From NCBI GenBank assembly GCA_963766375.1, contig CAVXZG010000004.1:62001-126000 (forward strand): DNA of 64,000 bases, in the 5' to 3' direction. A program made the position numbers and the translations under genes. Of the stretch, positions 43,983 through 53,976 are shown one piece after another (position 1 is the first letter of the stretch; each line of letters begins with the position of its first letter). Source of the stretch: AC-32 sp963766375. GTDB taxonomy: Bacteria > Actinomycetota > Thermoleophilia > Gaiellales > Gaiellaceae. A model generated the notes under the pieces. The model saw nothing but the letters and a program-made list of their open reading frames with translations. It ran no database searches and had not been told where the DNA came from.

Positions 43983-46900
43983 ACGCGGTGCGAGGCACCG
44001 CAACCGCGAGCAGCTCCGGGCGATCGAGGAGCCCGGGTGTCGTCTTCGTCTCGGCCGGCGCGGGCACCGGCAAGACGACGGTCATCGTCGAGCGGTTCTG
44101 CCGCGCGGTCTGCGAGCGCGGCCTCGACGTCGACTCGATCCTCGTGATCACGTACACGGAGCGGGCCGCCGGCGAGCTGCGTGGGCGCATCCGACGCCGC
44201 CTGCACGAGCTCGAGCGCCACGACCTGGCGCGCGACCTCGACGCGGCCTGGATCTCGACGATCCACGGCTTCTGCCACCGGCTCCTGAAGGCCCACCCGT
44301 TCGCAGCCGGGATCGACCCGCGCTTCCGCGTGCTGGACGACAGCCAGGGGCGGGTCCTGCGGGGCGAGGCCTTCCGCGAGGCCCTGGAGGAGTTCTGTAA
44401 GGGGGGCGACGAGGAGCGGCTGCGGCTGCTCGCCTCCTACGGCGCCAAGCGGCTGCGCCGCATGCTCACGGGCGTCCACGAGACGCTGCGCTCCTCGGGG
44501 CTCGACCTGCAGCTCGAGGCGCCGGGCGACCCGCAGCTCGAGGCGCGGATCGAGGAGCTGCGCATCGCCGCCCGTGCGCTCCAGAGCGAACAAGCGGCGC
44601 AGGCTCTCCGGCTGCTCGAGCCCTCGCCGAGCCCGGAAACGCTGCTCGACCTGGCCGAGCTGAGCGACCGCAGCGAGGCCGCGGAGGCCTACGAGGAGGC
44701 GAGGCTCGCGGTCGAGCAGGCGGCGCTCGAGGCGCTCGCCGCCCGCGACCGCGAGCAGCTGCAGGAGCTCCTGCTCGCCTACGACCGCGCCTACCTGGCC
44801 GCGAAGGACCGCGAGTCGGCGCTCGACTTCGAGGACCTCCAGCTGCTTGCACGCGAACTGCTGCGCGACAACGAGGAGATCCGCGAGCGCGAGAGCTGGC
44901 GCTTCAAGTCGATCATGGTCGACGAGTTCCAGGACACCAACCGCCTGCAGTGCGAGCTCGTGGATCTTGCTCGCGCGCGAGGACGCGGAGCTCTTCTTCG
45001 TCGGCGACGAGTTCCAGTCGATCTACCGCTTCCGGCACGCGGACGTCGAGGTCTTCCGCGAGCGGCGCGAGCAGGTCGGCGGCGTCCTCGCCCTGACCCA
45101 GAACTACCGCTCGCGGCCCGAGGTGCTCGACGTGATCAACCACCTCTTCGCAGCGGACTTCGGCGAGACGTTCCAGCCGCTCGACGCGGCGGGACGGTTC
45201 TCCGACCCCGCCTTCGGGGCCGCCGTGGAGCTGCTCGTCACCGATAAGGCGAGCTACGCCGAGACGGGCACGCACTGGCGCCAGGCCGAGGCTCGGCACA
45301 TCGCCGCCCGCGTCCGCGACCTGGTGGACACGGGCGAGGCGGCCCCCGGTGAGATCGTGCTCCTGTTCGCCGCGGGCACCGACGCGCGGCTCTACGAAGA
45401 GGAACTGCGGGCGCTCGGGCTGCCGACCTTCCGCGCGACCGGCCGCGACTACTACCACCAGCAGCAAGTGGTCGACCTGCTCGCGTACCTGCGGTTGCTG
45501 CACAACCGCTACGACGACGAGGCGCTCGTGACGGTGCTGGCCTCGCCGTTCGTCGGCGCCTCGAACGACGCGCTGGTCCTGCTCCGCCGCGCCGCGCCGA
45601 AGCGGCCGCTGTTCGCGGGGCTCGAAAAGGGCATGCCCGAGGGCCTCTCCGCTACCGATCTCAGGCTCTTCGAGGCGTTCAAGCAGCGCTTCGACCGCCT
45701 CGCCGCCCAGGCGCCCGCGCTGAGCCTCGAACGGCTCTGCGAGCAGATCGTCTGCGCGCACGACTACGACCTCGCCGTGCTCGCCCAGTGGGACGGACGT
45801 CGCCGCTACGCGAACCTGCGCAAGCTTGCGCGGCTCGCGCGCTCGTACGAGGAGCTGCGCGGCCCCGACGTCCAGGGCTTCGTCCGCTTCGTCGCCGAGC
45901 AGGACGCCGTCGGCGCCTCCGAGCTCGAGGCGGTCGCCGAGGAGGAGGGCACCGACGTGATCCGTCTCCTCACGATCCATTCGGCCAAGGGCCTCGAGTT
46001 CAAGGTCGTCGTGGTCGCCGATGCCGGCCGAGACCGCGGGCGCCACGACGCGGACGAGATCCTGTGCCTGCCGGATGGACGGCTCGGTTTTCGCGTGGCC
46101 GAGCCTTCAACGGGCAAGCGCCTCTCGACCTCGGAATACGAGTCCGTGAAGACCGCCGAGCAGGACGCCGAGGGCGCCGAGCGGCTGCGCCTCTACTACG
46201 TGGCCATGACCCGCGCGATCGACCGGCTGATCGTCTCGGGAGCGATCGACCAGGACCGGAAGGCCGACGCGAACACGCCGATCGGCTGGGTGCTCGACCG
46301 GCTGGACGCGAACGAGCTCGACGAGGCGGGAGACTCGCCCGTGGAGATCGAGCGCGGGGGAGCGCGGCTGCTGATCCGCCTCGACCGGCACTCGCCGGAG
46401 GCTGCGGTCGAGCCGCCGCCCGCGGTGGTCGAGCAGCTCGAGCTCTTCGAGGTGACCGAGAATGGTGACGCCCCGGCCGAGCCGGCCGTCGCGCTCGCGC
46501 CGCTGGCCGAGGTTCCCGCTCCGCCGCTCCACCGGGTCCGTCGACTCTCCTACAGCGCGCTCTCGCTCTTCGAGCGCTGCTCGTACCGGTACTTCGCCGA
46601 ACGCGTCGTCGGACTGCGGCCCGCCGACGCGTCAGGCTCCGTGCCCGGGCAGACGGGGCTCGCAGCGACCGAGATCGGCGACGCGGTCCATGCGCTGCTC
46701 GAGCGCATCGACCTGACCGCGCCGTCCGTGCCCGGGGATCTCATCGGAGCTCGTCCGCGCCCGCTATCCGGCAGCGACCGATGAGGAGCTGGAGCGGATC
46801 CGCGCCTTCGTCGCCTCCTACTGCGGCTCGGAGCTCGGCGCGCGAATCGCCGCGCTCGAAGGGGCGGCGCGCGGAGCTTCCGTTCGCCTTCGAGCACGAC

Positions 46901-47293
46901 GGCGTCCTGCTGCACGGGCGCATCGACGTCCTCCACCGCGACGGCACGAGCGCGCTGGTGCTCGACTACAAGACCAACTCACTAGCCGAGGGAACGCCGG
47001 AAGAGATCGTCGAGCACGACTACAACCTCCAGCGGCTGGTCTACGCGCTCGCCTGCTTCCGGGCCGGCGCCGAGCAGGTCGAGGTCGTCTACCACTTCCT
47101 CGAACGGCCGGATGCGGTCGTGGCGACGAGCTTCACGCGCGAGGACATCCCCGCGCTGGAGGCCGAGCTCTCTGCAGCGATCGCCCAGATCCAGGCGAAT
47201 GACTTCCGACCGACCCCCGACGAGTTCGTCTGCGCCGACTGTCCCGCGCTGAACCTCGTCTGCGCCGGCCCGCGGCTGCGTCACATCGCCTGA
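43931..47293 (+). CDS. addA: AddA-like UvrD helicase-nuclease, three frameshifts
   Basis: About 1119 residues joined. Motifs: Walker A VVFVSAGAGTGKTTVIVERF, Ia LVITYTERAAGELRGRI, DExx SIMVDEFQDTNRLQ, VGDEFQSIYRFRHADVEVF, ALTQNYRSRPEVLDVIN, LLTIHSAKGLEFKVVVVADA and LYYVAMTRAIDRLIV. The nuclease has GRIDVLHRDG and ALVLDYKTNSLAEG. Shifts near 44969, 46741 and 46861 look like single extra bases, the last in a GGGG run. Unlike classical AddA it has its own cysteine set (LFERCSYRYF, then FVCADCPALNLVCAG). The start could be GTG 43931 or a later one up to TTG 43979. Confidence 0.9.
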
Positions 47294-47994
47294 TGGCCCG
47301 CAGCTACGTCGCCGAGGCGCGGCGGCGCGTCGGCCCGAAGCGCGAGCGGATCGCCCGCATCATCGAGCGCCTGCTCGCCGAGTACCCCGAGGCGACGATC
47401 GCGCTGCGCTTCCGCAACGACCTCGAGCTGCTCGTCTCGGTGATGCTCTCCGCGCAGACCACCGACGTGAACGTGAATCGCGTCACGGAGCGGCTCTTCC
47501 GCAAGTACCGCCGGCCAGAGGACTACCTGGCCGTGCCGGCCGAGGAGCTCGAGGACGACATCCGCTCGACGGGGTTCTTCCGCCAGAAGGCCAAGGCGAT
47601 CCGCGGCACGATGAAGCTCCTGCTCGAGCGGCATGACGGACAGGTGCCCGCGCGTATGGACGAGCTGCTCGAACTCCCGGGAGTCGCCCGCAAGACGGCC
47701 AACGTCGTCGTCGCCGAGCGCGGCGAGGCGGAAGGAATCGTCGTCGACACGCACGTGCGCCGGCTTTCCCAGCGGCTCGGCCTGACCAGGCACGACGACC
47801 CGGTCAAGATCGAGCGCGACCTGATGCGGCTGGTGCCGCGCCGGTACTGGAACGTCTTCCCGCACCTGATGATCCAGCACGGGCGCCGGGTCTGTCTCGC
47901 GCGCTCGCCGCGCTGCGAGCTCTGCGTCTTGAACGACCTCTGTCCTGCAAGTCGGGTCGAAGTCGACACGGTCGCGTCACAGCTCGGCGCCTAG
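47293..47994 (+). CDS. nth: Endonuclease III
   Basis: DNA glycosylase/AP lyase for oxidised pyrimidines, 233 residues. VSVMLSAQTTDVNVNRVTERL is the family start. The helix-hairpin-helix ELPGVARKTANVVV contains the catalytic lysine, and IVVDTHVRRLSQRLGL the catalytic aspartate. The 4Fe-4S ligands CLARSPRCELCVLNDLC show the C-x6-C-x2-C-x5-C pattern. ATG 47293 shares its A with the AddA stop (TGATG), so it belongs to the addBA operon. Confidence 0.95.
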   Translation: MARSYVAEARRRVGPKRERIARIIERLLAEYPEATIALRFRNDLELLVSVMLSAQTTDVNVNRVTERLFRKYRRPEDYLAVPAEELEDDIRSTGFFRQKAKAIRGTMKLLLERHDGQVPARMDELLELPGVARKTANVVVAERGEAEGIVVDTHVRRLSQRLGLTRHDDPVKIERDLMRLVPRRYWNVFPHLMIQHGRRVCLARSPRCELCVLNDLCPASRVEVDTVASQLGA

Positions 47995-48003
47995 GCTGAG
48001 CCC

Positions 48004-48298
48004 ATGCGCGCCGTCGAGCTCGCGGTCTATGCCGACGCGCTCGCCGGCGAGGCGGCGAGCCTCTCGGCGCGGGCGGAACGCGCCCGCTCGCGCATCCGGC
48101 AGGCGGCGATCGAGAAGGGCGCGCGCAACGAGCTGACCGCCGATCGCGGTCGAGCGGCTCGAGGCCCTCGGCCTGCTCGGAGCGATCGACGAGCCCGCCG
48201 CCCGTGCCGAGCTGCGAGAGCTCGAAGCCGCGCTCGACGCGCTCGAGGAGCTTCAGTCCTGGGTCGAGGGCGAGCTGGAGGCCGCTACCGCGGCGTGA
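48004..48298 (+). CDS. Small coiled-coil hypothetical protein, one frameshift
   Basis: About 97 residues joined: VELAVYADALAGEAASLSAR and RIRQAAIEKGARNELT in one frame, then after an extra base near 48142 IAVERLEALGLLGAIDEPA and RELEAALDALEELQSWVEGE. The whole protein is predicted helix with heptad-like spacing. Unknown function. ATG 48004 follows nth by 9 bases. The stop overlaps the convergent PAS gene by 14 bases. Confidence 0.6.
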
Positions 48299-48727
48299 GC
48301 CCGACCAGGAGACCGCCGTCGTCGTCGTAGGCGGGGAAGAAGTCGGCGGTGACCGGCTTCACGTGACCGATCCGCGAGCGCAGCACGAGCTGCTCCCCGA
48401 GCCGCCGGACGCCCCATTCCAGAGCGACCTGCGCGGGGCTCTCGCCCTCGAACCCGGACAGCCCGAACGCTTCACCACATCGCGCCCCATCAGCTCCTGC
48501 TCGCTGAAGCCGGAGAGCTCGAACACGTCCCGCCCGCACGCGATGATGCGCGCGTTCCGGTCACAGACGACGAAACCCGTGCCAGGCGCCGGGTAGTAGT
48601 CCTCGAGCAGTTCGAACAGGAAGCCGAACCCGCAGCGCTGGCACGAGACCGCCTGCTGGCTCAGGCCTTCGCGCCGGTCGTGGTCGACCGAGCGCTGCTT
48701 GCAGTTGGGGCAGATGAAATACGGCAC
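48285..48727 (-). CDS. Zinc-ribbon plus PAS domain protein, one frameshift
   Basis: About 147 residues joined. MPYFICPNCKQRSVDHDRRE and VSCQRCGFGFLFELLED form a zinc ribbon with two CxxC pairs. GTGFVVCDRNARIIACGRDV and FELSGFSEQELMGRDVVK form a PAS domain that continues, after a missing base near 48470, as LALEWGVRRL-like sequence, RSRIGHVKPVTADFFPAYDD and GLLVGLTPR. It probably senses a small ligand or redox state through a partner; no output domain is present. ATG 48727. Confidence 0.72.
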
Positions 48728-48751
48728 TAAGCCATGGTAGGGACCGGGCCC

Positions 48752-49666
48752 CTACAGCCAGCGTTTCTTGCGGAAGTAGACGATCTGGGCGATCGTCGTC
48801 ACGATGATCAAGCCCCACGACCACTCGTAGCCGAAGCGCCAGCGCAGCTCGGGCATGCTGCGGATGAAGTTCTGGCCGTACAACCCGACGATGAAGGTCG
48901 GCACGAGCAGGATCGAGGCGATTGCGGTCAGTCGCTTCACCACCTCGTTCTGGTCGTTGGCGATCTTGGCCTGGCTGTAGTCGCGCACACCGGCGAGAAG
49001 GTCGCGTGAGAAGTCGAGGCCTTCGCTGGCGCGCAGGAGCTTGTCGTAGGCGTCGGCGAAGTGGAGCTCGACCTCGTGTGGGAAGAGCTCCTTCCCGTCG
49101 AGCTCGATCCGGCCGTCGACGACCCCGCGAATCGCGTCGCGCGTGGGCGCAAGCGTGCGGCGGATGTGCAGGAGGGCGTGCCTCAACTGCGAGATCCGCC
49201 CGCGGACCTGCTCGGCCGGCCAGTCCTCGACGTGGTCGTCGAGCTCGTCGATCTTGTCGTTGAGTGCGTCGATCAAATCGAGGTAATGCTCGGCGACCTC
49301 GTCCACGAGGTGGTACGCGACCATGCCCGGTTCGTCGACGCCACCACGCGTGCAGGTCTCGTGGACGCCCGCCGTGTCGAACGGCTCCTCGCCCCCGGAT
49401 GGTGTCTTGCGCGCGGTCAGCACGAGCTCGCGTGTCAGCACCAGGTCGATCTCCTGGTAGTAGACGCGGGCCTCTTCAGGCACGGCGACCGGAACGAGGA
49501 AGACGCCGAAGACGTAGTCGCCGTGGCCCTCGAGGGTCGGCCGAGGCTCGTCCTCGTGTTGGGCCGGTGCGAGCAGCCGATCGAGGGCGCGCGCGTGGAG
49601 CCGTTTCGGCGTCTGCTTGCGCAGCTCCGCCTCGTCGGGATCGACGAGGTCGATCCACTTGGACAT
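48752..49666 (-). CDS. corA: CorA family magnesium/divalent cation channel
   Basis: A 304-residue channel subunit with a large cytoplasmic N-terminal domain (LVLTRELVLTARKTPSG, VAYHLVDEVAEHYLDLIDAL), a long stalk helix and two C-terminal spans (LTAIASILLVPTFIVGLYGQ and WSWGLIIVTTIAQIVYFRKK). The filter motif is YGQNF rather than the usual YGMNF, a variant seen in part of the family. A cation role is kept but ion preference is uncertain. ATG 49666 lies 9 bases after the trxB stop, so the two are likely cotranscribed. Confidence 0.9.
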   Translation of the reverse strand: MSKWIDLVDPDEAELRKQTPKRLHARALDRLLAPAQHEDEPRPTLEGHGDYVFGVFLVPVAVPEEARVYYQEIDLVLTRELVLTARKTPSGGEEPFDTAGVHETCTRGGVDEPGMVAYHLVDEVAEHYLDLIDALNDKIDELDDHVEDWPAEQVRGRISQLRHALLHIRRTLAPTRDAIRGVVDGRIELDGKELFPHEVELHFADAYDKLLRASEGLDFSRDLLAGVRDYSQAKIANDQNEVVKRLTAIASILLVPTFIVGLYGQNFIRSMPELRWRFGYEWSWGLIIVTTIAQIVYFRKKRWL

Positions 49667-49675
49667 TCGGCTCTC

Positions 49676-50659
49676 CTAGACCTCGGCCGCTTCGGGCCGA
49701 GGCGCGGTCAGGGCCGTTCCCGGATGCCCTTCCCGTGCGGCGAGCCAGCGCTCCGAGTCGAGCGCAGCCATGGCACCGGTGCCCGCCGCGGTGACGGCCT
49801 GGCGGTACGTGTGGTCGACGACGTCGCCGGCGGCGAAGACGCCTTCGATGTTGGTGGCCGTCGAGCCCGGCTTGGTCACCAGGTACCCGGCCTCGTCGTG
49901 GTCGAGCTGGTCGAGGAACAGCTTCGTGTTCGGGTCGTGCCCCACAGCCACGAAGAGACCCTGCGCCGGCACGTCGCGCGACTCGCCCGTCTCCAGGTCG
50001 CGGAGGCGGACTGCGCTCGTCTGCCCGTTCTCGCTGAGCACCTCTTCGACCACCGTCGGCGTTACGAACTCGATCTTGTCGTTGGCGCGAGCGCGGTCGA
50101 TCATGATCTGGGAGGCGCGGAAATCTGTGCGCCGGTGCACAAGGCTGACCTTGGTCGCGAACTTCGTCAGGAAGATCGCCTCCTCCATCGCCGAGTCGCC
50201 GCCGCCCACGACCACGACCTCCTTCTCGCGGAAGAAGGCCGCGTCGCAGACCGCGCAGTAGGAGACGCCGCGGCCCTGCAGCGTGCGCTCGGACTCGAGC
50301 CCGAGCTGCCGCGCGGTGGCGCCGGTCGCGACGATCACGCTCTCGGCCGTGTGCTCCTTGTCGCCGACCCAGACGCGGAACGGGTGCTCGGTGAAGTCCA
50401 CCTTCGTGACGTCGTCGGTCACGAACCGCGCGCCAAAGCGCTCCGCCTGGCGGCGGAAGTCCTGCATCATCTCCGGGCCCATGATCCCGTCGGCATAGCC
50501 CGGGTAGTTCTCGACATCGCTTGTGATCATCAGTTGGCCGCCCCAGGCGAAGCCCTCGATCACGAGAGGCTCCAGGTTGGCGCGCGCCGCGTACAGCGCC
50601 GCGGTGTAGCCGGCGGGGCCGCCGCCGATGATGATCAGTTCTCTGGTCTCGTCAGTCAT
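49676..50659 (-). CDS. trxB: Thioredoxin reductase
   Basis: FAD/NADPH enzyme that reduces thioredoxin. FAD loop LIIIGGGPAGYTAALYAARA, redox pair in VSYCAVCDAAFF, NADPH loop VVVVGGGDSAMEEAIFL, and the C-terminal FAD contact IEGVFAAGDVVDHTYRQAVT are all intact. About 327 residues from ATG 50659; a GTG at 50668 in frame is an alternative. A SigR-like promoter 20-45 bases upstream would place the transcript start close to the first codon. No thioredoxin gene is in the window. Confidence 0.95.
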   Translation of the reverse strand: MTDETRELIIIGGGPAGYTAALYAARANLEPLVIEGFAWGGQLMITSDVENYPGYADGIMGPEMMQDFRRQAERFGARFVTDDVTKVDFTEHPFRVWVGDKEHTAESVIVATGATARQLGLESERTLQGRGVSYCAVCDAAFFREKEVVVVGGGDSAMEEAIFLTKFATKVSLVHRRTDFRASQIMIDRARANDKIEFVTPTVVEEVLSENGQTSAVRLRDLETGESRDVPAQGLFVAVGHDPNTKLFLDQLDHDEAGYLVTKPGSTATNIEGVFAAGDVVDHTYRQAVTAAGTGAMAALDSERWLAAREGHPGTALTAPRPEAAEV

Positions 50660-50678
50660 TTCTTTCACTGCAGTATTA

Positions 50679-50704
50679 AACGCTTTGGGTCGGTCGAAAC
50701 TTCC
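50679..50704 (-). promoter_or_regulatory. SigR/SigH-type promoter upstream of trxB
   Basis: On the minus strand GGAAG (50704-50700) and GTT (50681-50679) are separated by exactly 18 bases. This matches the GGAAT-N18-GTT pattern bound by the thiol-stress sigma factors SigR of Streptomyces and SigH of mycobacteria, whose best known target is trxB. One mismatch in the -35 box. The predicted transcript would start near 50671. Confidence 0.62.
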
Positions 50705-50831
50705 TCATCTTTCTAGCGAAAGGCGAGCGCCGTGGGTCGACTGAGGTTGTCCCTTCCGCACGAGCTCGATGCTTGCACAGGGGTCGGAACGCATGCGTAG
50801 AATCGCCGCCTTCCGGCGAAGGGACCTTGGC

Positions 50832-51974
50832 ATGACGTCGACAGTCACGTGGGACCGCCTCCGCGAGCTCGCGCGGTTCCGGGCGCAGAACGGGTGTGCG
50901 ATCAGCCTGTATCTCGACCTCGATCCGAGCGTGACCCCGACGCCGGGCGACGCCGCGACCCGCGTGAACGCGCTGATCGACGAGGTCGAGCGCTCCGAGG
51001 CGGCCCGGCGTCCTGACCTCACGCATGAGCAGAAGCAGGGTGTGCGAAAAGACGTCGAGCGTCTCCGCACGTTCTTCGAGAACGAGTTCGACCGGGAGGG
51101 CTCCCACGGCTTCGCGGTCTTCTCCGCGAATCTCGACAATCTCTGGCGGCCGCTGGCACTGAGCGAGCGCGTGCCAGACGTGGTCAAGGTCGGCCGGAGC
51201 CTCTACCTGGCGCCGCTCGTTCCGCTGGTCGGCCGGGGCGAGGGTGCCCTCGTCGCCGTCGTCAGCCGCGAGCGCGGTGATGTCTATCGCCTTCGCGCCA
51301 GCCGCCTGGAAGAGGTCGCGGAGCATTTCCAAGACCAGCCGGGACGTCACGACCAGGGCGGCTGGTCGCAGGCGCGCTATCAGCGCCACATCGAGAAGCT
51401 CGTGCACGACCACCTGAAAGAGGTCGCGGAGACGCTCGACCGCCAGGTTCGCGAGCAGGGCGGGCCGCCGCTGGTGGTCGTCGCCTCGGAGGAGACTCGC
51501 GCGGAGCTCGAGGAAACGCTCTCGCACGAGGTCAAGAAGGCGATCGTGGGGTGGACGAGCGCCGACGCCCACGCGGGGCCGGCCGAGCTGCTCGAGGACG
51601 TCCAGCCGCTGCTCGAGTCCCAGCACGGCGAGCAGGAAACCGGGGCTGTCGAGCGCTGGAAGGAGGAGGCGGGTCGCAACGCCCGCGCCGCCGCCGGTTG
51701 GGGCCCGACGCTGGAGGCGGCCTCCGATGGGCGCGTCGAGCTGCTCTTGTTCCAGAATGGAACCGACCGGCCGGCGTGGGAGTGCCCCGCCTGCGGCCGG
51801 GTTGCGAGCGAGGGAGGGGCCTGTCCGCTCGACGGCACCCAGATGGAGGAGCGGAAAGACGGCCTGGACCTCGCCGTGCACCAGACGCTCGCCCACGGAG
51901 GCACCGTCCTGGCGTTGCGCCAGCGCCAGGATCTCGAGCCCGTCGAGGGCATCGGCGCGCTCCTGCGCTTCTGA
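50832..51974 (+). CDS. Vms1/baeRF-family (bacterial eRF1-like) protein
   Basis: A 380-residue protein with domains related to eukaryotic release factor eRF1. RFRAQNGCAISLYLDLDPSV opens the first domain, and GGWSQARYQRHIEKLVHDHL corresponds to the loop and helix where Vms1 and baeRF proteins carry their Gln/Arg catalytic loop. A zinc-ribbon-like CPACGRVASEGGACPLDG lies near the end. Vms1 cleaves peptidyl-tRNA on stalled ribosomes; bacterial members are predicted to act in ribosome rescue or hibernation, not proven here. ATG 50832 is preferred to an upstream in-frame start at 50769. A weak promoter (TTGCAC, TAGAAT) lies at 50773-50803. Confidence 0.78.
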   Translation: MTSTVTWDRLRELARFRAQNGCAISLYLDLDPSVTPTPGDAATRVNALIDEVERSEAARRPDLTHEQKQGVRKDVERLRTFFENEFDREGSHGFAVFSANLDNLWRPLALSERVPDVVKVGRSLYLAPLVPLVGRGEGALVAVVSRERGDVYRLRASRLEEVAEHFQDQPGRHDQGGWSQARYQRHIEKLVHDHLKEVAETLDRQVREQGGPPLVVVASEETRAELEETLSHEVKKAIVGWTSADAHAGPAELLEDVQPLLESQHGEQETGAVERWKEEAGRNARAAAGWGPTLEAASDGRVELLLFQNGTDRPAWECPACGRVASEGGACPLDGTQMEERKDGLDLAVHQTLAHGGTVLALRQRQDLEPVEGIGALLRF

Positions 51975-52022
51975 TTCACGGGAACCGCGCCGGGTCAGCC
52001 CGCTTCAGGAATACTGCTTCTA

Positions 52023-53969
52023 ATGGCCTCTCTCGCGCGCACGATCCTCGAAGACCACCTCGAGCGCGGCGAGCTCGTCCCCGGGCAGGAGATCGCATTG
52101 CGGGTCGATCAGACGCTCGCCCAGGACGCGACGGGGACGATGGCGATGATGCAGCTCGAGTCCTTCGGCGTCGATCGCGTGCAGATCGAGACGGCCGTGG
52201 TCTACGTCGACCACAACATCCTCCAGATCGACTTCAAGAATCCCGACGACCACCGCTTCCTGCAGGCGATGTCGGCTCGGTACGGCGCCTGGTTCTCACG
52301 GCCCGGCAACGGGATCTGCCACTACGTCCACTGCGAGCGCTTCGCCGCGCCGGGCAAGACCCTCGTCGGGGCTGACAGCCACACGACGCAATCGGGCTCG
52401 TGCGCGATGATCGCAATCGGCGCCGGCGGGCTCGACGTGGCCGTCTGCATGGCCGGCCACGCCTTCGAGCTGCCGTGCCCGAAGATCGTCGGCGTCTTCC
52501 TCGAGAACGAGCTTCAGCGGCCCTGGATCCAGGCGAAGGACGTGATTCTCGAGCTCCTGCGCCGGCGCGGCGTGCGCGGCGGCCGCGGCGCGATCTTCGA
52601 GTTCACCGGCCCGGGCGTCGCGAGCCTCAGCTACACCGAGCGCGGGACGATCGCGAACATGATCGCCGAGCTCGGAGCGACCGGCGCGGTGTTCCCAGCC
52701 GACGACGAGACGCGCGGGTGGATGACCGAGCAGCAGCGCGCGGACGAGTTCGTGGAGCTCGCGACCGGCGACACCGGCGACTTCGACGAGGAGGAGCACA
52801 TCGACCTCGCCGAGCTCGTCCCGCTCGTGGCAAAGCCGTCGTCGCCCGGCAACGTCGTGCCGGTCGAGGAAGTCGCCGGCACCGAGCTGAGCCAGGTCTG
52901 CATCGGCTCGTCGGTCAACTCCTCGTACGCCGACCTCGCCCTCTGCGGCGCGGTGATGCGGGGGGCCCAGATCTCGGAGAAGCTCGTCTCCGCAACGGCG
53001 ACCCCCGGCTCGCGGCAGATCCTCGACCAGATCACGCGCTCAGGCACCTACGTCGACCTGCTCATGGCGGGCCTGCGCATGCTCGAGCCGGCCTGCGGCC
53101 CCTGCGTGGGCATGGGCCAGGCGCCTCCCTCGGGCTCGAACTCACTACGCACTTTCAACCGCAACTTCCCCGGCCGCAGCGGCACCGCCGACGACCAGGT
53201 CTTCCTCTGCTCACCCGCGGTCGCGGCGGCCTCGATGCTCAGCGGCGTGATCTCCGATCCACGGGAGCTGCCGGCGGTCGACGTTCCCGAGCGCCCGGCC
53301 GCGCGGCCCGAAGTCGTGCAGGCCCACATCCTCGAGCCGGTGCCTGCCGACGAGGCGAGCTCGATCGAGATCCCGCGCGGGCCCAACATCAAGCCGCCGC
53401 CCGAGGCGCAGCCGCTGCCGGAGGAGCTGAAGATGCGCGTCCTGATCAAGGCCCCGGACGACATCTCGACCGGCGACCTCTCGCCTGACGGCGCGACCGT
53501 GATGGCCTACCGCTCGAATGTGCCCGCGATCGCCGAGTTCACCTTCCAGCTCCGTGATCCGGAGTTCCCGCGCCGCGCGCACGAGTGGGGCGGAGGCTTC
53601 ATCGTCGCCGGCCACAACTACGGCCAGGGCTCGAGCCGGGAGCATGCGGCGCTCGCCCCTCTGCAGCTGGGCGTCCGTGCCGTGATCGCCAAGAGCTTCG
53701 CGCGCATCCACCGGCGCAACCTGATCGCCCAGGGGATCGTGCCGCTGCTCTTCAAGGACGAGAACGACTACGACAAGGCCGGCCTGGGCCAGACCTGGCG
53801 GATCACCGGCCTGCGGGCGATCGCGGAGGGCGAGGACGAGCTCGAGACCGAGATCGAGGGCGCCGACACGATCACCCTCACGCACGACCTCCTACCGCGC
53901 GAGCGCGAGATCGTCGTCGCCGGCGGGCTGATCCGCTACTTGCGCGAGCAGCAGCCAGCTACAGCCTGA
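52023..53969 (+). CDS. Aconitate hydratase
   Basis: TCA-cycle enzyme converting citrate to isocitrate, 648 residues, in the shorter mitochondrial-type arrangement. GADSHTTQSGSCAMIAIGAG carries active-site histidines, and LEPACGPCVGMGQAP holds two 4Fe-4S cysteines (the third is in VCIGSSVNSSY). The swivelling domain has DDISTGDLSPDGA and NYGQGSSREHAALAPLQLG with the catalytic serine. ATG 52023. It stands alone between the baeRF gene and the convergent rmuC. The isocitrate-dehydrogenase-like gene at 38459-39652 could supply the following step. Confidence 0.93.
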   Translation: MASLARTILEDHLERGELVPGQEIALRVDQTLAQDATGTMAMMQLESFGVDRVQIETAVVYVDHNILQIDFKNPDDHRFLQAMSARYGAWFSRPGNGICHYVHCERFAAPGKTLVGADSHTTQSGSCAMIAIGAGGLDVAVCMAGHAFELPCPKIVGVFLENELQRPWIQAKDVILELLRRRGVRGGRGAIFEFTGPGVASLSYTERGTIANMIAELGATGAVFPADDETRGWMTEQQRADEFVELATGDTGDFDEEEHIDLAELVPLVAKPSSPGNVVPVEEVAGTELSQVCIGSSVNSSYADLALCGAVMRGAQISEKLVSATATPGSRQILDQITRSGTYVDLLMAGLRMLEPACGPCVGMGQAPPSGSNSLRTFNRNFPGRSGTADDQVFLCSPAVAAASMLSGVISDPRELPAVDVPERPAARPEVVQAHILEPVPADEASSIEIPRGPNIKPPPEAQPLPEELKMRVLIKAPDDISTGDLSPDGATVMAYRSNVPAIAEFTFQLRDPEFPRRAHEWGGGFIVAGHNYGQGSSREHAALAPLQLGVRAVIAKSFARIHRRNLIAQGIVPLLFKDENDYDKAGLGQTWRITGLRAIAEGEDELETEIEGADTITLTHDLLPREREIVVAGGLIRYLREQQPATA

Positions 53970-53976
53970 GCCACGC

